A stretch of DNA of 64,000 nt from Bacteroidia bacterium (GCA_021287165.1 JAJTAY010000039.1:62001-126000); one strand, 5' to 3'; positions 26,070-35,490 are shown, numbered from the stretch's first letter. The notes: generated by a model not told the origin, from the letters alone. Made by a program: numbers and translations.

Positions 26070-26624
26070 ATGGCACTCACTCCCACCAAACAGATTCCTC
26101 TCGGCTTTGAGGCTCCTGGCTTCAAGCTGCCCGATACGATCTCAGGACGCCAGCTTGGTTTTGCCGATATCAAAGGTGAGAAAGGCACTCTGGTCATGTT
26201 TATATGCAACCACTGTCCTTATGTGAAACATGTTGTGTACGAGCTGGTTCGCCTTGCCAACGATTACCTTCCCAAAGGCATTGGTTTTGTGGCCATCAAT
26301 TCCAACGATGCGGTGAAATATCCTGAAGATTCGCCGGAAAAGATGAAGATTTTCGCTGCAGAAAACCGGTTCCCATTTCCTTATCTTTACGACGAAACTC
26401 AGGCGGTGGCCAAAGCCTATGATGCGGTTTGTACGCCCGATTTCGACCTTTTCGATGCCAGCGATCGCTGTGTCTATCGCGGCAGACTCGATGGGGCACG
26501 ACCGGGCAACGATGTGCCTGTAACGGGCGATGACATGCGCCGCGCCCTTGATCAACTCTTGGCAGGAATACCTATTCCTGTCGATCAGGCGCCCTCCATG
26601 GGCTGTAATATCAAGTGGAAGTAG
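26070..26624 (+). CDS. thioredoxin-fold redoxin, AhpC/TSA type
   Basis: A 184-residue cytoplasmic protein with no signal peptide. It has a thioredoxin-like fold of the redoxin subgroup: GFEAPGFKLPDTISGRQLGFADI, then LVMFICNHCPYVKHVVYEL, where CNHC takes the place of the thioredoxin CxxC, VAINSNDAVKYPEDSPEKM, and TPDFDLFDASDRCVYRGRLD. The C-terminal SMGCNIKWK is conserved in this group. It probably reduces peroxides or disulfides; the substrate is unknown. Last gene of the ruvB run, with its stop only 8 bp from the stop of the convergent barrel gene and no terminator between them. Confidence 0.85.
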   Translation: MALTPTKQIPLGFEAPGFKLPDTISGRQLGFADIKGEKGTLVMFICNHCPYVKHVVYELVRLANDYLPKGIGFVAINSNDAVKYPEDSPEKMKIFAAENRFPFPYLYDETQAVAKAYDAVCTPDFDLFDASDRCVYRGRLDGARPGNDVPVTGDDMRRALDQLLAGIPIPVDQAPSMGCNIKWK

Positions 26625-26632
26625 TCTGTGGG

Positions 26633-27265
26633 CTACTTTTTACCACTGGCATTCATCTCCCAGCCAAGCCCGAAAAAGAGCACATCATTATATTCTCCGT
26701 ACTTCTTTCGGCTGAATCGCCTCACGTTCCCGGCCACACTATTGTTGCGTATGGAATGGAGCGCGTTGGTCGACCGCACGATCAAACTTAGTCTTTCCGT
26801 AAGTTTATAGTGTGCGCCGATGAGGCCATTGAAGGTGAGATTCTTCCACTCGGCCCGGTTGAAATTGTTGTTGGGGTAGCCGTCGATTTTTTCGCTTGCT
26901 GTTGTCAGCAGGTCGGCCGAAAATCCTGCCTCCAGGCGAAGCAGACCCAGCTCAAACTGCGCCAGAACCGGTAGTTCCAGGTAATTAAGCCTTCTGAGAA
27001 ATTGAGTCACCGTAGGGTCTTCCGTATCGGGACGGCGGGCTGAGCCTTTGCGGCTGTAGCCCAGCTCGAACTGCAGCCGAAAATTTTCGCTGGTGTAGTA
27101 GTAAACCGAGAAAGCCCCTGCAAAACCGGCCTTGTGGTAGCCCGACATGCCATCGCCGGCAATTTGCGAGGCATTGAGGCCGCTGCGCATGCCTCCGCCG
27201 AAAGGCTGCGCGTACACCAGTCCGCTTACCACCGTCAGCATCAAGAAAGTCAAAGCCCTGAGCAT
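26633..27265 (-). CDS. outer-membrane beta-barrel protein (PorT-like family)
   Basis: A 210-residue exported protein. The ATG at 27265 gives a clear signal peptide, MLRALTFLMLTVVSGLVYAQ. The rest alternates short amphipathic strands ending in aromatic residues, as in outer-membrane beta-barrels of about eight strands: SGLNASQI, AGFAGAFSVYYY, FRLQFELGYSRKG, LNYLELPVLAQFELG, NLTFNGLIGAHYKLTERLSLIVRS, and LFFGLGWEMNA. This resembles the outer-membrane beta-barrel family that includes PorT. There is no functional partner beside it. A terminator that serves tyrS lies right at its 5' end, so it has its own promoter or is read from an unknown start. Confidence 0.75.
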   Translation of the reverse strand: MLRALTFLMLTVVSGLVYAQPFGGGMRSGLNASQIAGDGMSGYHKAGFAGAFSVYYYTSENFRLQFELGYSRKGSARRPDTEDPTVTQFLRRLNYLELPVLAQFELGLLRLEAGFSADLLTTASEKIDGYPNNNFNRAEWKNLTFNGLIGAHYKLTERLSLIVRSTNALHSIRNNSVAGNVRRFSRKKYGEYNDVLFFGLGWEMNASGKK

Positions 27266-27290
27266 AAAGATGTTTTTCCAAAAATAACAA

Positions 27291-27321
27291 AACACCCCTG
27301 ACAGACTATCAGGGGTGTTTT
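27291..27321 (-). terminator. Terminator downstream of tyrS
   Basis: AACACCCCTGA / TCAGGGGTGTT is an 11-bp perfect stem (27291-27301, 27309-27319) with T-rich tracts on both sides. It lies 24 bp past the tyrS stop and just before the barrel gene. Confidence 0.85.
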
Positions 27322-27344
27322 ATATTCAGTTCAAAAGGATAAGT

Positions 27345-28646
27345 TTATGCAACAACCAAAAGGTGATAGTGTTTTTTTCCCTTCTGTACCAGCACATACT
27401 TTCCGTTGAGCAGCATTTGGCTGTCGGGTCTTGTTTGCTCGCTTACCTTTTCTTTGTTGACGGACACTGCGTTTTCTTTCATCAGCCTTCGCGCTTCGCT
27501 TTTGGAAGCAAACACCCCGCCATGGGTGGTGAGCAGCTCAACAATGTCCTTCTCAGCCTGAAATATTTCCTTGCTGATCTGGCTTTGCGGTACTCCGGCG
27601 AAAACACTGAGCAAGGTGGCTTCGTCGAGCTTGCGAAGCATTTCGGTGGTGCCTTTACCAAAAAGAATCTGGCTGGCGTCTTCGGCCTTTTGCAGCTCAG
27701 CTTCCCCATGCACCATTCGGGTTACCTCGGAAGCTAAGGTTTTTTGTAATTGTCTCAGGTGAGGCTCGCTGCGGTGAGCCTCTATGAGGCTTTCGATGGT
27801 TGTCCGGTCGAGCAGCGTAAATATCCTGATGTATTTTTCGGCATCTTCATCCGAACAATTGAGCCAAAACTGATAAAAGGCATAAGGTGTGGTTTTGGCA
27901 GGATCGAGCCAAACATTACCGGTTTCCGTTTTGCCAAATTTGCCTCCGTCGGCCTTGGTAATCAGCGGACAAGTGAGTGCAAAGGCCTCATTCTCATGAC
28001 CCAGCTTGCGACGGATCAACTCGGTACCCGTGGTGATATTTCCCCATTGATCGGCGCCTCCCATCTGCAACTTACAGCTGTGGTGCTGAAAAAGATGCAG
28101 AAAATCATAACCTTGTACCAATTGATAGGTGAACTCGGTAAACGACATGCCGCTGCCGCTTTCGGCCGAAAGGCGTTTTTTCACCGAGTCTTTCGACATC
28201 ATATAGTTTACGGTGATGTGCTTGCCGATGTCGCGGATAAAGGCCAGAAATCCGTAATCCTTCATCCAGTCGTAATTGTTCACCAGTTCGGCCTTGTTGG
28301 AAGCATCGCTTTCGAAGTCGAGAAACAGTGCGAGCTGCTTTTTCAGACATTCCTGATTGTGTCGCAAGGTGCTTTCGTCGAGCAAATTACGTTCCTGCGA
28401 CTTGCCCGAAGGGTCGCCGATCATACCGGTTGCTCCTCCTATGAGGGCAATCGGTTTGTGTCCGCACAACTGAAAATGCTTCAGCATCATGATGCTCACA
28501 AGATGGCCTATGTGTAGCGAGTCGGCAGTAGGGTCGATGCCTACATAGGCAGCGGTCATCTCTTTGTTCAACTGTTCTTCGGTGCCCGGGGTAAGGTCGT
28601 GTATCATTCCCCTCCAGCGCAATTCTTCCACAAAATTTTTGGGCAT
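27345..28646 (-). CDS. tyrS: tyrosyl-tRNA synthetase
   Basis: Charges tRNA-Tyr. The 433 residues form a class I catalytic core with [16 protein letters not shown] (the HIGH motif, literally HIGH here), then YDFLHL and the tyrosine pocket, [11 protein letters not shown], and the KMSKS variant KFGKT in [10 protein letters not shown]. The C-terminal S4 RNA-binding domain ([17 protein letters not shown]) is present. The ATG at 28646 ([13 protein letters not shown]) gives the standard N-terminus; the frame upstream to 28745 overlaps the divergent lnt gene and its promoter and is not coding. A -7 box TATCTTTG lies 23 bp upstream on the minus strand. Confidence 0.97.
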   Translation of the reverse strand: MPKNFVEELRWRGMIHDLTPGTEEQLNKEMTAAYVGIDPTADSLHIGHLVSIMMLKHFQLCGHKPIALIGGATGMIGDPSGKSQERNLLDESTLRHNQECLKKQLALFLDFESDASNKAELVNNYDWMKDYGFLAFIRDIGKHITVNYMMSKDSVKKRLSAESGSGMSFTEFTYQLVQGYDFLHLFQHHSCKLQMGGADQWGNITTGTELIRRKLGHENEAFALTCPLITKADGGKFGKTETGNVWLDPAKTTPYAFYQFWLNCSDEDAEKYIRIFTLLDRTTIESLIEAHRSEPHLRQLQKTLASEVTRMVHGEAELQKAEDASQILFGKGTTEMLRKLDEATLLSVFAGVPQSQISKEIFQAEKDIVELLTTHGGVFASKSEARRLMKENAVSVNKEKVSEQTRPDSQMLLNGKYVLVQKGKKHYHLLVVA

Positions 28647-28668
28647 GACTATCAAATTCGTTTGGCTG

Positions 28669-28676
28669 CAAAGATA
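28669..28676 (-). promoter_or_regulatory. -7 element of the tyrS promoter
   Basis: Minus strand TATCTTTG, then C: perfect -7 box. No TTTG is present at the expected -33 position. It supports the ATG at 28646 as the tyrS start. Confidence 0.5.
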
Positions 28677-28705
28677 CAAACATGCTTCTTGCCATGGTTT
28701 GCCCG

Positions 28706-28713
28706 TAAATTTG
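28706..28713 (+). promoter_or_regulatory. -7 element before the first lnt copy
   Basis: TAAATTTG, then C: perfect -7 box, only 4 bp before the ATG at 28718. If used, transcription would start at or beyond that ATG, implying either a leaderless mRNA or initiation at the in-frame ATG at 28754. Confidence 0.45.
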
Positions 28714-28717
28714 CCCG

Positions 28718-30289
28718 ATGAGATTAGCAAAAGGTTATCCGCCAAATTTTTTGATGCTGTTCGCTATTGCTTTGCTGGGCGGAATCCTGCTCAATCTTGC
28801 CTGGGCGCCACATCCTTTTACTTTTCTTGTTTTTATCGCCTTGGTGCCTTTTTTGTTTGTAGCCTCAAACTTCAGCGAAAAACCAACCATAGTTTTTGCC
28901 GCATTATTTTCCGGCTTTTTAGTTTTTCACGTGAGTGCGGCCTGGTGGATGTACAGTTCCACCATAGCAGGCAGTTTGCTGGCTCACCTGCTTAATGCAT
29001 TTCTTCCCGCTGCTACCTTGTCAATTTGGGCTGCTTCCAAGGCCAGACCTTCTAAACCATTTAAAGAAGGACTATTGCTTATAACGCTTTGGATTTCAAT
29101 GGAATGGCTTAATGCGGTTTGGCCGCTGGCATGGCCCTGGTTTCAGCTAGGGCATGTGTTTGGCAGCCAGCCGAAATGGGTACAGTGGTTTAGCCTCACT
29201 TCCTCTGCAGGTGGAACGGTATGGGTATTAGTGGTCAACTATTTAATGTTTAGGTTTATATGGCGAGCCCCAACACTTAAAATCAGCGCTTTTGTGTTGA
29301 TAGCTTTAGCATTTGCCATGCCGTTTGCATTGAACAAACTTATAACCAAGCCGGGCAGTTACGGGAACAAGATTTCATTGGCTGTGGTTCAACCCAATAT
29401 TCACCCCCAGCGCGAAAAGTTCGGGACTATGGATGCTTCTGAACAGCTTAACAAGGCAATAAGCCTGCTCGATGGCATTGTGCCGGGCTCAATAGATTAT
29501 GCCATTTTTCCCGAAACCATGATTGTTGAACCAATCGAAGAGGCGCTGCTTGACAAAAGCCCCAATATCCAGCTCATTAGGGAAAAAGCAGCGATATTCG
29601 GGTTGAAAGGTATTTTTACCGGGGCATTTACCAAAAGAAGCAGCGGCTGGCATCCGTCCGACAACGATAAAGTGACCAACACAACTAATCCTTATGTGCT
29701 GTACAACAGCATGTTATATCTAACGGAAGGCGGTGTTGAAGTTTACCATAAGCAGAAGCTCGTCCCGCTTGTCGAAAAGCAACCTTTCTTGTGGTTAATG
29801 AGGCCATTAAGGAGATTTGTAGAGAGCAGAGGCGGTTTTTTTGGTAGTTATGGAACACACAACGAACGGGAATACTTCTTGCTGGGCAAGAGTGTCGCCG
29901 CCGCACCGCTCATCTGTTTCGAGTCGGCTTTTGCCTGTCACCCTAAGCCAGGGGAGATTCCATCGTTTATGGTGTTGATTACCAACGACGGGTGGTGGTC
30001 ATCGTCGGGTGGCTACCTGCAACACCTCAACCTGGCCCGCCTCAGGGCTATCGAGCGCCGCCAATGGATTGCAAGGGCTGCCAACACAGGCGTTTCATGC
30101 CTTATCAGTCCGGAAGGGGAGGTGATTTATCCTGCTGAATACGAACAACAAGGGCTTATTATTGGTGAGGTTTTTGCAACACACAATACGGAATGGGCTT
30201 GTTGGGTGATGAACCTAATTCGATGGACGGCATTGTCGGTATTGATGATTTTTGCGCTTTTTGCTTTAAAATATCGACTCGGACACTGA
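28718..30289 (+). CDS. lnt: apolipoprotein N-acyltransferase, copy 1
   Basis: Inner-membrane enzyme that adds the third acyl chain to lipoproteins. The 523 residues begin with about six transmembrane helices ([20 protein letters not shown] is the first), then a nitrilase-like domain with the catalytic triad Glu in IFPETMIVE, Lys in [11 protein letters not shown], and Cys in [21 protein letters not shown] and [14 protein letters not shown] are Lnt signatures. The start could also be the in-frame ATG at 28754, which begins exactly at the first membrane helix and lies better placed behind the -7 box. A second copy is at 46512-48137. They are quite different in sequence. The downstream DUF2147 gene starts 101 bp on. 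Confidence 0.92.
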   Translation: MRLAKGYPPNFLMLFAIALLGGILLNLAWAPHPFTFLVFIALVPFLFVASNFSEKPTIVFAALFSGFLVFHVSAAWWMYSSTIAGSLLAHLLNAFLPAATLSIWAASKARPSKPFKEGLLLITLWISMEWLNAVWPLAWPWFQLGHVFGSQPKWVQWFSLTSSAGGTVWVLVVNYLMFRFIWRAPTLKISAFVLIALAFAMPFALNKLITKPGSYGNKISLAVVQPNIHPQREKFGTMDASEQLNKAISLLDGIVPGSIDYAIFPETMIVEPIEEALLDKSPNIQLIREKAAIFGLKGIFTGAFTKRSSGWHPSDNDKVTNTTNPYVLYNSMLYLTEGGVEVYHKQKLVPLVEKQPFLWLMRPLRRFVESRGGFFGSYGTHNEREYFLLGKSVAAAPLICFESAFACHPKPGEIPSFMVLITNDGWWSSSGGYLQHLNLARLRAIERRQWIARAANTGVSCLISPEGEVIYPAEYEQQGLIIGEVFATHNTEWACWVMNLIRWTALSVLMIFALFALKYRLGH

Positions 30290-30390
30290 AAAGGTCTTCA
30301 ATTCCAAAAAAGAAAGCCTCAATTATCGAAAAAAACTATTTTAGCCGTCAGTTTCAAAAAAAATTCCACTCAACCAAAAAAACATCAATT

Positions 30391-30858
30391 ATGAACAGGA
30401 AAACCATTTCCATTCTGCTCATCATGCTGGGTGCATTGCTGTTGGTGCCCGGTTCGTCCATCAAGGCGCAATTCAAGGCCGATGACATTCTCGGTGTTTG
30501 GCTCAATCAGGATAAGGACGCCCACATTGAACTTTTCAAGCGCGGAGATAAGGTTTATGGCAAGATTGTCTGGCTCAAAGATCCCATTGATCCCGACACC
30601 GGCAAGCCAAAGGTTGACAAGCACAATCCTGATCCTGCACTGCGTTCGCGCCCATCACTTGGTTTGGAGATTCTTAAAGGTTTTACGTTTAATGGCAAAA
30701 CCGAATGGTCGGGCGGCGAAATTTACGACCCCAAAAGCGGCAAAACCTATAGCAGCTATATGAATTTTGATGGCAGTAACAAAGATGTGCTCAAGCTGAG
30801 GGGCTACATCGGCATTTCGCTGATTGGCCGTACAAATACGTGGACCAGAGTTAAATAA
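30391..30858 (+). CDS. DUF2147 secreted protein
   Basis: A 155-residue exported protein. The ATG at 30391 begins a signal peptide (MNRKTISILLIMLGALLLVPGSSIKAQ). The mature part matches DUF2147: DDILGVWLNQDKDAHIELFKRG, GKIVWLKDPIDPDTGKPK, and SLGLEILKGFTFNGK, followed by GGEIYDPKSGKTYSSYM. Members are beta-sandwich proteins of the periplasm with unknown role; several occur next to stress or metal genes. The frame is open further upstream, into lnt, but that part has no coding character. A strong convergent terminator follows. Confidence 0.85.
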   Translation: MNRKTISILLIMLGALLLVPGSSIKAQFKADDILGVWLNQDKDAHIELFKRGDKVYGKIVWLKDPIDPDTGKPKVDKHNPDPALRSRPSLGLEILKGFTFNGKTEWSGGEIYDPKSGKTYSSYMNFDGSNKDVLKLRGYIGISLIGRTNTWTRVK

Positions 30859-30876
30859 AAATAGTAACGGAGTACA

Positions 30877-30905
30877 AAGCCGGGCCAAAACGTCCGGCTT
30901 TTTTT
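30877..30905 (+). terminator. Bidirectional terminator between DUF2147 gene and TPR histidine kinase
   Basis: AAAGCCGG / CCGGCTTT (30877-30884, 30894-30901), extendable to 10 bp with one G-U pair, followed by a T-run on the + side and an A-run-rich start on the other. It lies between convergent genes. Confidence 0.8.
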
Positions 30906-33027
30906 ATGGCAGAATCACGCAAAAAGTGCTCCCCTGGCCCTCAATGCTCTGCACATGAATATTGCCCCCCGAAACCTCAAGGAATTCTTTAACCAGCAAC
31001 AACCCTAAACCAGTACCTGATTCCTGCTCCGTTCCCCTTCGCTTGAGCTGGTTATCCAATTCGAAAATATGGTCGATTTTATCTTCGGGAATGCCAATGC
31101 CGTTATCCTCCACACAAATTACGCCTTTGTGGTTGGGGTCGGTCTTCCAATTCAGAGTGATGGTGCCCCCCCTTGGAGTGAATTTTATGGCATTGTTTAT
31201 CAGATTGATAAGCACGCTCATAAGGATGTTCCTGTCTATGAAGCAGATGGCCTCCTCCGGTATCGCGTTTATCAACTGGTGTTGCTTTTGTGATGCTCTG
31301 GTGTTGAGGATCAGAAAAACCTCCTCCACAAGCTTCTTCACTTCAACTTCGACGGGTTTATTCGAAAATCCCTGTCGCTGTGCCCTCGCCCAATCGAGCA
31401 GGTTGACCAGCAAGGCATAGGTGTTGCTGCTGGTCTTTTCGAGGCTTTTAAGGAGTTCCAGTTTTTCAGCATCGGTGAAATTGTAGAAATCCGTAGTGAG
31501 ATTCTCGAGCAGGCCAAGCAGCGAATTAAACGGGCCTTTAAGGTCGTGCGCAATAATGGACAAGAATTTGTCCTTGGTCTTATTGAGCTCAACCAGCTGC
31601 GTATTTGTGATACTGATCACTTCGTTTTGGTGCTCCACTTTACGGCGCATACGGTTGAGTTGCCACGCAAACAAGACAAGAAGCAACAGCAGCAGAACAA
31701 TGATGAAGATGACAATCCGTTGATTAAAAATTACATCCGATTTCATCTTGCTTTCAACAGCAAGATATCGGTTTTCGGACTCTTTTTTCTCGGTCTCGTA
31801 GATCAGCCGCAATTCTTCTATGCGCGACAGGTGGCTATTGTTCAGTGTTTCGTTTTTCAGGATAGTTGCAAGCTGATAATTCTTCAGTGCATCGAAATAG
31901 TTCCCTTTAAGGCTGTCGATGCTGGCTCTTAAATAAAGAACATTGGATAGAAAGTTATCGAGATCAAATTGCCTTGCTCCAGCTTCGCTTTTTTTAGCAT
32001 AATAATCCGCCGAATCGATCTGGTTTAATTTGAATAAAATATTGGCCCTCATTAAATAGGTATTAACCATATCTACTGGGTTAAACAGATGACTGTATTT
32101 CCAGGCCTTATCCAGGTTTCGCTTAGATTCCGATTTGAAACCAAGGTTAATACCTGCAGTGGCTGCGTTAAGATAGGCTGATGGCAGGGTTTTGTCGAAT
32201 TCGTTTTTTTGAAGGAGCTCTATGGCCCTCATTGCATTCATCAGGGCGTTTCGCGGATTGCCATTTTCCAGCATTACTACGGACAAATTATTATGAATCA
32301 TTGCCAGTTTGGCGGTATCGCCGAGTTTATTGGCCAGCTTAATTGCCCGGTAATAGGTTTTAATGGAATTTGCTGTATCTTTAATCTCGTTGTACAGACT
32401 TGCAAGCACATTGAGGCTCCCAAAAAGGCGCTTTTCGTTTCCAAGCTCTTCGTGAAGTTTTACGCTCTGAATCCCATGTCGGGCCGCCAGCTCAAACTTA
32501 TTGATGTTTTTGTAGCGATAAGCCAAATCGTAATGCGATTTTGCCATGCCGGCAAGATTACCCCTTTGCTCGTCCATTTTGAGCGCAGTTAAAGCATAAT
32601 TGATGGAAGAGTCCAATACGCCAATAATGCTGTATAGGGTGCCAACATTGTTGAAAGCTTCTACTCTGAGTCCAGTTGGGACTGCATTGGTGTCCATCTG
32701 CGTTGTTTTTTTCATTTGAAGCAACGCACTGTCATAATTTCGGTTATACCAATAATATAATCCGGTGAGGTTGTTGAGCTCGGCTGTTTCGTCGGGCTTC
32801 AATTCATTCTCCACCTTTCGCACCATGTCAAGCAGTGTCTTAGCAGACGAAAGACTGTCGGGCATCAATTCTCTGACCAGCCGTAAGGCTGAGCTGTTTT
32901 TTTCTGTAGGTTTTGCAGAAATGAGAACCTTACGAAGACTATCTGCCTTCGATGTATGCTGCCCCAACAGCGGTGAGGCAGAAATTATCAAGAGCGTAAA
33001 TAGCCACCCTGCAAAACCAGTTTTCAT
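30904..33027 (-). CDS. TPR-containing sensor histidine kinase
   Basis: A 707-residue hybrid membrane kinase without a neighbouring response regulator. Residues 1-22 are a signal peptide (MKTGFAGWLFTLLIISASPLLG). The periplasmic part (about 25-400) is made of tetratricopeptide repeats, for example NNLTGLYYWYNRNYDSALLQMKKT and LASLYNEIKDTANSIKTYYRAIKLA. One transmembrane helix ([20 protein letters not shown], about 430-450) leads into a coiled linker. HisKA is FLSIIAHDLKGPFNSLLGLL. The ATPase domain has NLINNAIKFTPRGG, VEDNGIGIPEDKI and SGTGLGLLLVKEFLEVSGG. Kinases of this design are common in Bacteroidota. An inverted repeat flanks its -7 box. Confidence 0.88.
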   Translation of the reverse strand: MKTGFAGWLFTLLIISASPLLGQHTSKADSLRKVLISAKPTEKNSSALRLVRELMPDSLSSAKTLLDMVRKVENELKPDETAELNNLTGLYYWYNRNYDSALLQMKKTTQMDTNAVPTGLRVEAFNNVGTLYSIIGVLDSSINYALTALKMDEQRGNLAGMAKSHYDLAYRYKNINKFELAARHGIQSVKLHEELGNEKRLFGSLNVLASLYNEIKDTANSIKTYYRAIKLANKLGDTAKLAMIHNNLSVVMLENGNPRNALMNAMRAIELLQKNEFDKTLPSAYLNAATAGINLGFKSESKRNLDKAWKYSHLFNPVDMVNTYLMRANILFKLNQIDSADYYAKKSEAGARQFDLDNFLSNVLYLRASIDSLKGNYFDALKNYQLATILKNETLNNSHLSRIEELRLIYETEKKESENRYLAVESKMKSDVIFNQRIVIFIIVLLLLLLVLFAWQLNRMRRKVEHQNEVISITNTQLVELNKTKDKFLSIIAHDLKGPFNSLLGLLENLTTDFYNFTDAEKLELLKSLEKTSSNTYALLVNLLDWARAQRQGFSNKPVEVEVKKLVEEVFLILNTRASQKQHQLINAIPEEAICFIDRNILMSVLINLINNAIKFTPRGGTITLNWKTDPNHKGVICVEDNGIGIPEDKIDHIFELDNQLKRRGTEQESGTGLGLLLVKEFLEVSGGNIHVQSIEGQGSTFCVILP

Positions 33028-33034
33028 AAAACAA

Positions 33035-33070
33035 TCCTATCCCTCAAATTTAAGGCTTTGAAGGATAGGA
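33035..33070 (-). promoter_or_regulatory. -7 box flanked by an inverted repeat before the TPR kinase
   Basis: Minus strand TAAATTTG (plus 33045-33052) is a perfect -7 box, 17 bp upstream of the start codon. It lies between the arms TCCTATCC (33035-33042) and GGATAGGA (33063-33070), 8 bp, perfectly complementary, 20 bp apart. The arrangement fits a repressor or autoregulatory site. Confidence 0.45.
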
Positions 33071-33094
33071 ATGCAATGCTCAGGCTACTAATTT

Positions 33095-34747
33095 TTACTT
33101 GCTTCCGCCGAAAACTTCGTTACAAACGTCGGCGGGTATCTCAAAGTCGATCAGCGAATATTCGGTCTGAGTAGGCGTTGCTTCGGCGCCGTATTCGTTT
33201 CCTTCATAAATTACCCAGACATAATACACCTCGCCAAGCAGAATGCCCGGTACTACGGCTTGTCCCTGAATCATCTCAATCGGTATGACAGGGCCTCCGG
33301 ATAGCAATTGGCAATATGCCGTAAACGAGGGGTATATAACCAGCTCAGGACGATCGGCACAATAGACTGATACCTGAAATGTAATGTTTGTGTAATTGTT
33401 ATTGCTGTTTACTATTAGATTGACTTGCGCCGGGTCGTTTCCACAAAGCTCATTCATTAGCATATTTTGTGAACCAGGGTCTACCAAAAGGAATGGTGAG
33501 TTCTCGGTGCTCCACTCAATCCGGATGGGAGTATTTGTAGGCATTCCCGTTATAAACACCGGCTGGCCGTTTGTGATCCACATCAGCGAGGTGGTCAGCA
33601 GCGCATTGTCGGCTTGACGGAAGACCTTGGCTTTAATCAGGAAAGAGCCCTGAAGCGAAGGATTGATGTTGAAAACAAAGGGCCGGCCCTGCTCGCAAAT
33701 GTTGCCACCAAACCAGTTGAAGCCGTAATAAGAAAGGTGGCTAAGCTGGGCTGTGACTTTCAATTTGCCCTCCTGGCTGAAAATTGTAGTGCTGCCCTCT
33801 TCCTGCCATTGGCCGGTATTTTCGTTCACGCTCCAGATACCCACAGCGTTGCCGGCAGCAACCGGTCCTCCGTTGTTCGGATTATAAACCTGATTGCTCA
33901 CTTCGGTGGTTAATTCAAGTGTTCCGTTTTCGAAGGTTGCAGCTACTCGTCCATTCTGATCAATGATATCAATAGCCACAAAACCTGCTGTATAAAACAT
34001 ACCCTTTTGCGTCGAACCATTGGCACGTTTTACGGTTGGCAGCATTCCTCCGGGGAAGGCGTTGAGCGCTTGTGAATTGGTGGGATCGAAATGCACCATC
34101 GTGATATCGATTTGTCCCTGAAGCAGATTGCCGTTGGCATCCTTCATAATCAGCCCCTGAGGTATGTTGAGGCTGGTTCCTGCTGCCGGAATAGTCACTG
34201 TTGTACCGGCTGTTACCGAACCATTATTTAGATTGGCGGCACCACTTTGTTGGGTGGCATTTACCCCGTTGGGGGTGTTGTTCAGGCTAACCATTGTGAC
34301 TTCGACAAAATGTCGACCAGTTTGCGTGAGGCTCACCTGACGTGTTGTGGTCAGGTAGCCGGGGGCCATCACCACAACTGAAAATTCAACCGGCTTAGTA
34401 GCACTTGGCACGTATGCCGGGGCAGGAGAGATTCCAACCGAGGCAAGTCCACGCGTCACCTTTACGGAATTATCTTTCAGCCTTCCCCCAACAGGGTCAA
34501 CCACACCCTGGGCATCCTTGCCGGATATGATGATGAGGGCATCGCGACTCACCTCAGAGCCTAGGTATTGCCCTGTTGTAGCATCCTTGATGTGAAAATC
34601 AACCGTGGTTTTTATCAGGTTGTAATCAATAATCAATTTGAGGTTGTCGAGTGGGTTGGTGACTTTTTTGCAGGCCGAGGGGGCAATGGTTAGCAGGGCG
34701 AGCAATAAGGTCAAGCTGCCAAATCTTCTGATATTCATGACTTTCAT
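33095..34747 (-). CDS. large lipoprotein of unknown function
   Basis: A 550-residue exported lipoprotein. Starting at the ATG at 34747 the signal is MNIRRFGSLTLLLALLTIAPSAC after three residues, so the Cys in APSACKK is the probable lipid site. The mature part is Asn/Gly/Thr rich with beta-forming segments: GATTVTIPAAG-like TVTIPAAGTSLNIPQGL, FPGGMLPTVKRANG, and AVGIWSVNENTGQWQEEG. That middle region looks like a surface module with an IPxG-type turn. I do not recognise a catalytic motif or family with confidence. It starts 11 bp after the stop of the barrel gene and is likely co-transcribed with it. It may be surface-exposed, since Bacteroidota often carry lipoproteins outside. Confidence 0.7.
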   Translation of the reverse strand: MKVMNIRRFGSLTLLLALLTIAPSACKKVTNPLDNLKLIIDYNLIKTTVDFHIKDATTGQYLGSEVSRDALIIISGKDAQGVVDPVGGRLKDNSVKVTRGLASVGISPAPAYVPSATKPVEFSVVVMAPGYLTTTRQVSLTQTGRHFVEVTMVSLNNTPNGVNATQQSGAANLNNGSVTAGTTVTIPAAGTSLNIPQGLIMKDANGNLLQGQIDITMVHFDPTNSQALNAFPGGMLPTVKRANGSTQKGMFYTAGFVAIDIIDQNGRVAATFENGTLELTTEVSNQVYNPNNGGPVAAGNAVGIWSVNENTGQWQEEGSTTIFSQEGKLKVTAQLSHLSYYGFNWFGGNICEQGRPFVFNINPSLQGSFLIKAKVFRQADNALLTTSLMWITNGQPVFITGMPTNTPIRIEWSTENSPFLLVDPGSQNMLMNELCGNDPAQVNLIVNSNNNYTNITFQVSVYCADRPELVIYPSFTAYCQLLSGGPVIPIEMIQGQAVVPGILLGEVYYVWVIYEGNEYGAEATPTQTEYSLIDFEIPADVCNEVFGGSK

Positions 34748-34758
34748 TGTTTTCTGAT

Positions 34759-35457
34759 TTAAAATAGTCTGAAGTTCAACTGAAAGTTTATCATGGGATA
34801 AAATTGTACCCATGCAATATTTTCATTGAGCTGTCTTTTTTGCTCCTCGCTCGAGGTTGGAGTCAGCATGCCTGTACTGGTTAGATCAGCTTTTGGGGAG
34901 TCCATAAAAGCAGCGCCAAGGTCGATGTTGAACGAAACCACTTTGTTTTTCGAAACGGCCCGGCCAAAACCAATACCGGCATAGGGATTAATAGTCATAC
35001 CAGGTTTCATGGTAACTTCCAGATAACCAACTTCATCGGGGTTGGCTGTTACCGCTCCTATGGTAATGGGTTTGGCCGGCAGGCCATAAATGCCAGCTTC
35101 GAGCATATTGTACAATACGCCGGCGCTGAGGTAGAAATATCTCGCTGGGTGAAAATTTGCCAACAGGCTCACTGAGCCAACCTGCGCATAGCTTGAGCCT
35201 TTTACTTCGCTTTGAAATGCCTCCAGATCAATCTCATAACGAAAGTAGGAGCCTCCAAGCCGAAGATGGATGCCTGGCGTAAGGGCCAGGCCCAGCTCGC
35301 CTCCAAAACCCATAGTGCCGGCTTTGGCGCCAAGGCTCAGACCTATCTTATTGTTCGCCGATGGCTCTCCTTCAGCGGTTTGCTGTCCGGCCTCCTGCCC
35401 AAATACCGACGATATGGTCAGCATTGACAGCAAAATCAGTAAATTCATTCTTTTCAT
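34759..35457 (-). CDS. outer-membrane beta-barrel protein
   Basis: A 232-residue exported protein with an expected signal peptide (MKRMNLLILLSMLTISSVFGQ). The mature part has a Gly-rich region, then alternating beta strands typical of a small barrel (GLSLGAKAGTMGFGGELGLALT, HLRLGGSYFRYEIDL, FYLSAGVLYNML, NPYAGIGFGRAVSKN, FNIDLGAAFM), ending MINFQLNFRLF with the C-terminal Phe favoured by the barrel assembly machinery. The Phe-terminated strand strongly supports an outer-membrane location. It heads a two-gene unit with the large lipoprotein. A 16-bp palindrome lies 60 bp upstream at the -33 position, so regulation is likely. Confidence 0.75.
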   Translation of the reverse strand: MKRMNLLILLSMLTISSVFGQEAGQQTAEGEPSANNKIGLSLGAKAGTMGFGGELGLALTPGIHLRLGGSYFRYEIDLEAFQSEVKGSSYAQVGSVSLLANFHPARYFYLSAGVLYNMLEAGIYGLPAKPITIGAVTANPDEVGYLEVTMKPGMTINPYAGIGFGRAVSKNKVVSFNIDLGAAFMDSPKADLTSTGMLTPTSSEEQKRQLNENIAWVQFYPMINFQLNFRLF

Positions 35458-35490
35458 GAATAACTGTTTGGTATTGATGTGGTTGTCGGA

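Noticed and set aside
28647..28745. N-terminal extension of tyrS upstream of 28646
   Set aside because: It overlaps the divergent lnt promoter, lacks TyrRS similarity, and a -7 box sits at 28669-28676, so the transcript starts after it.
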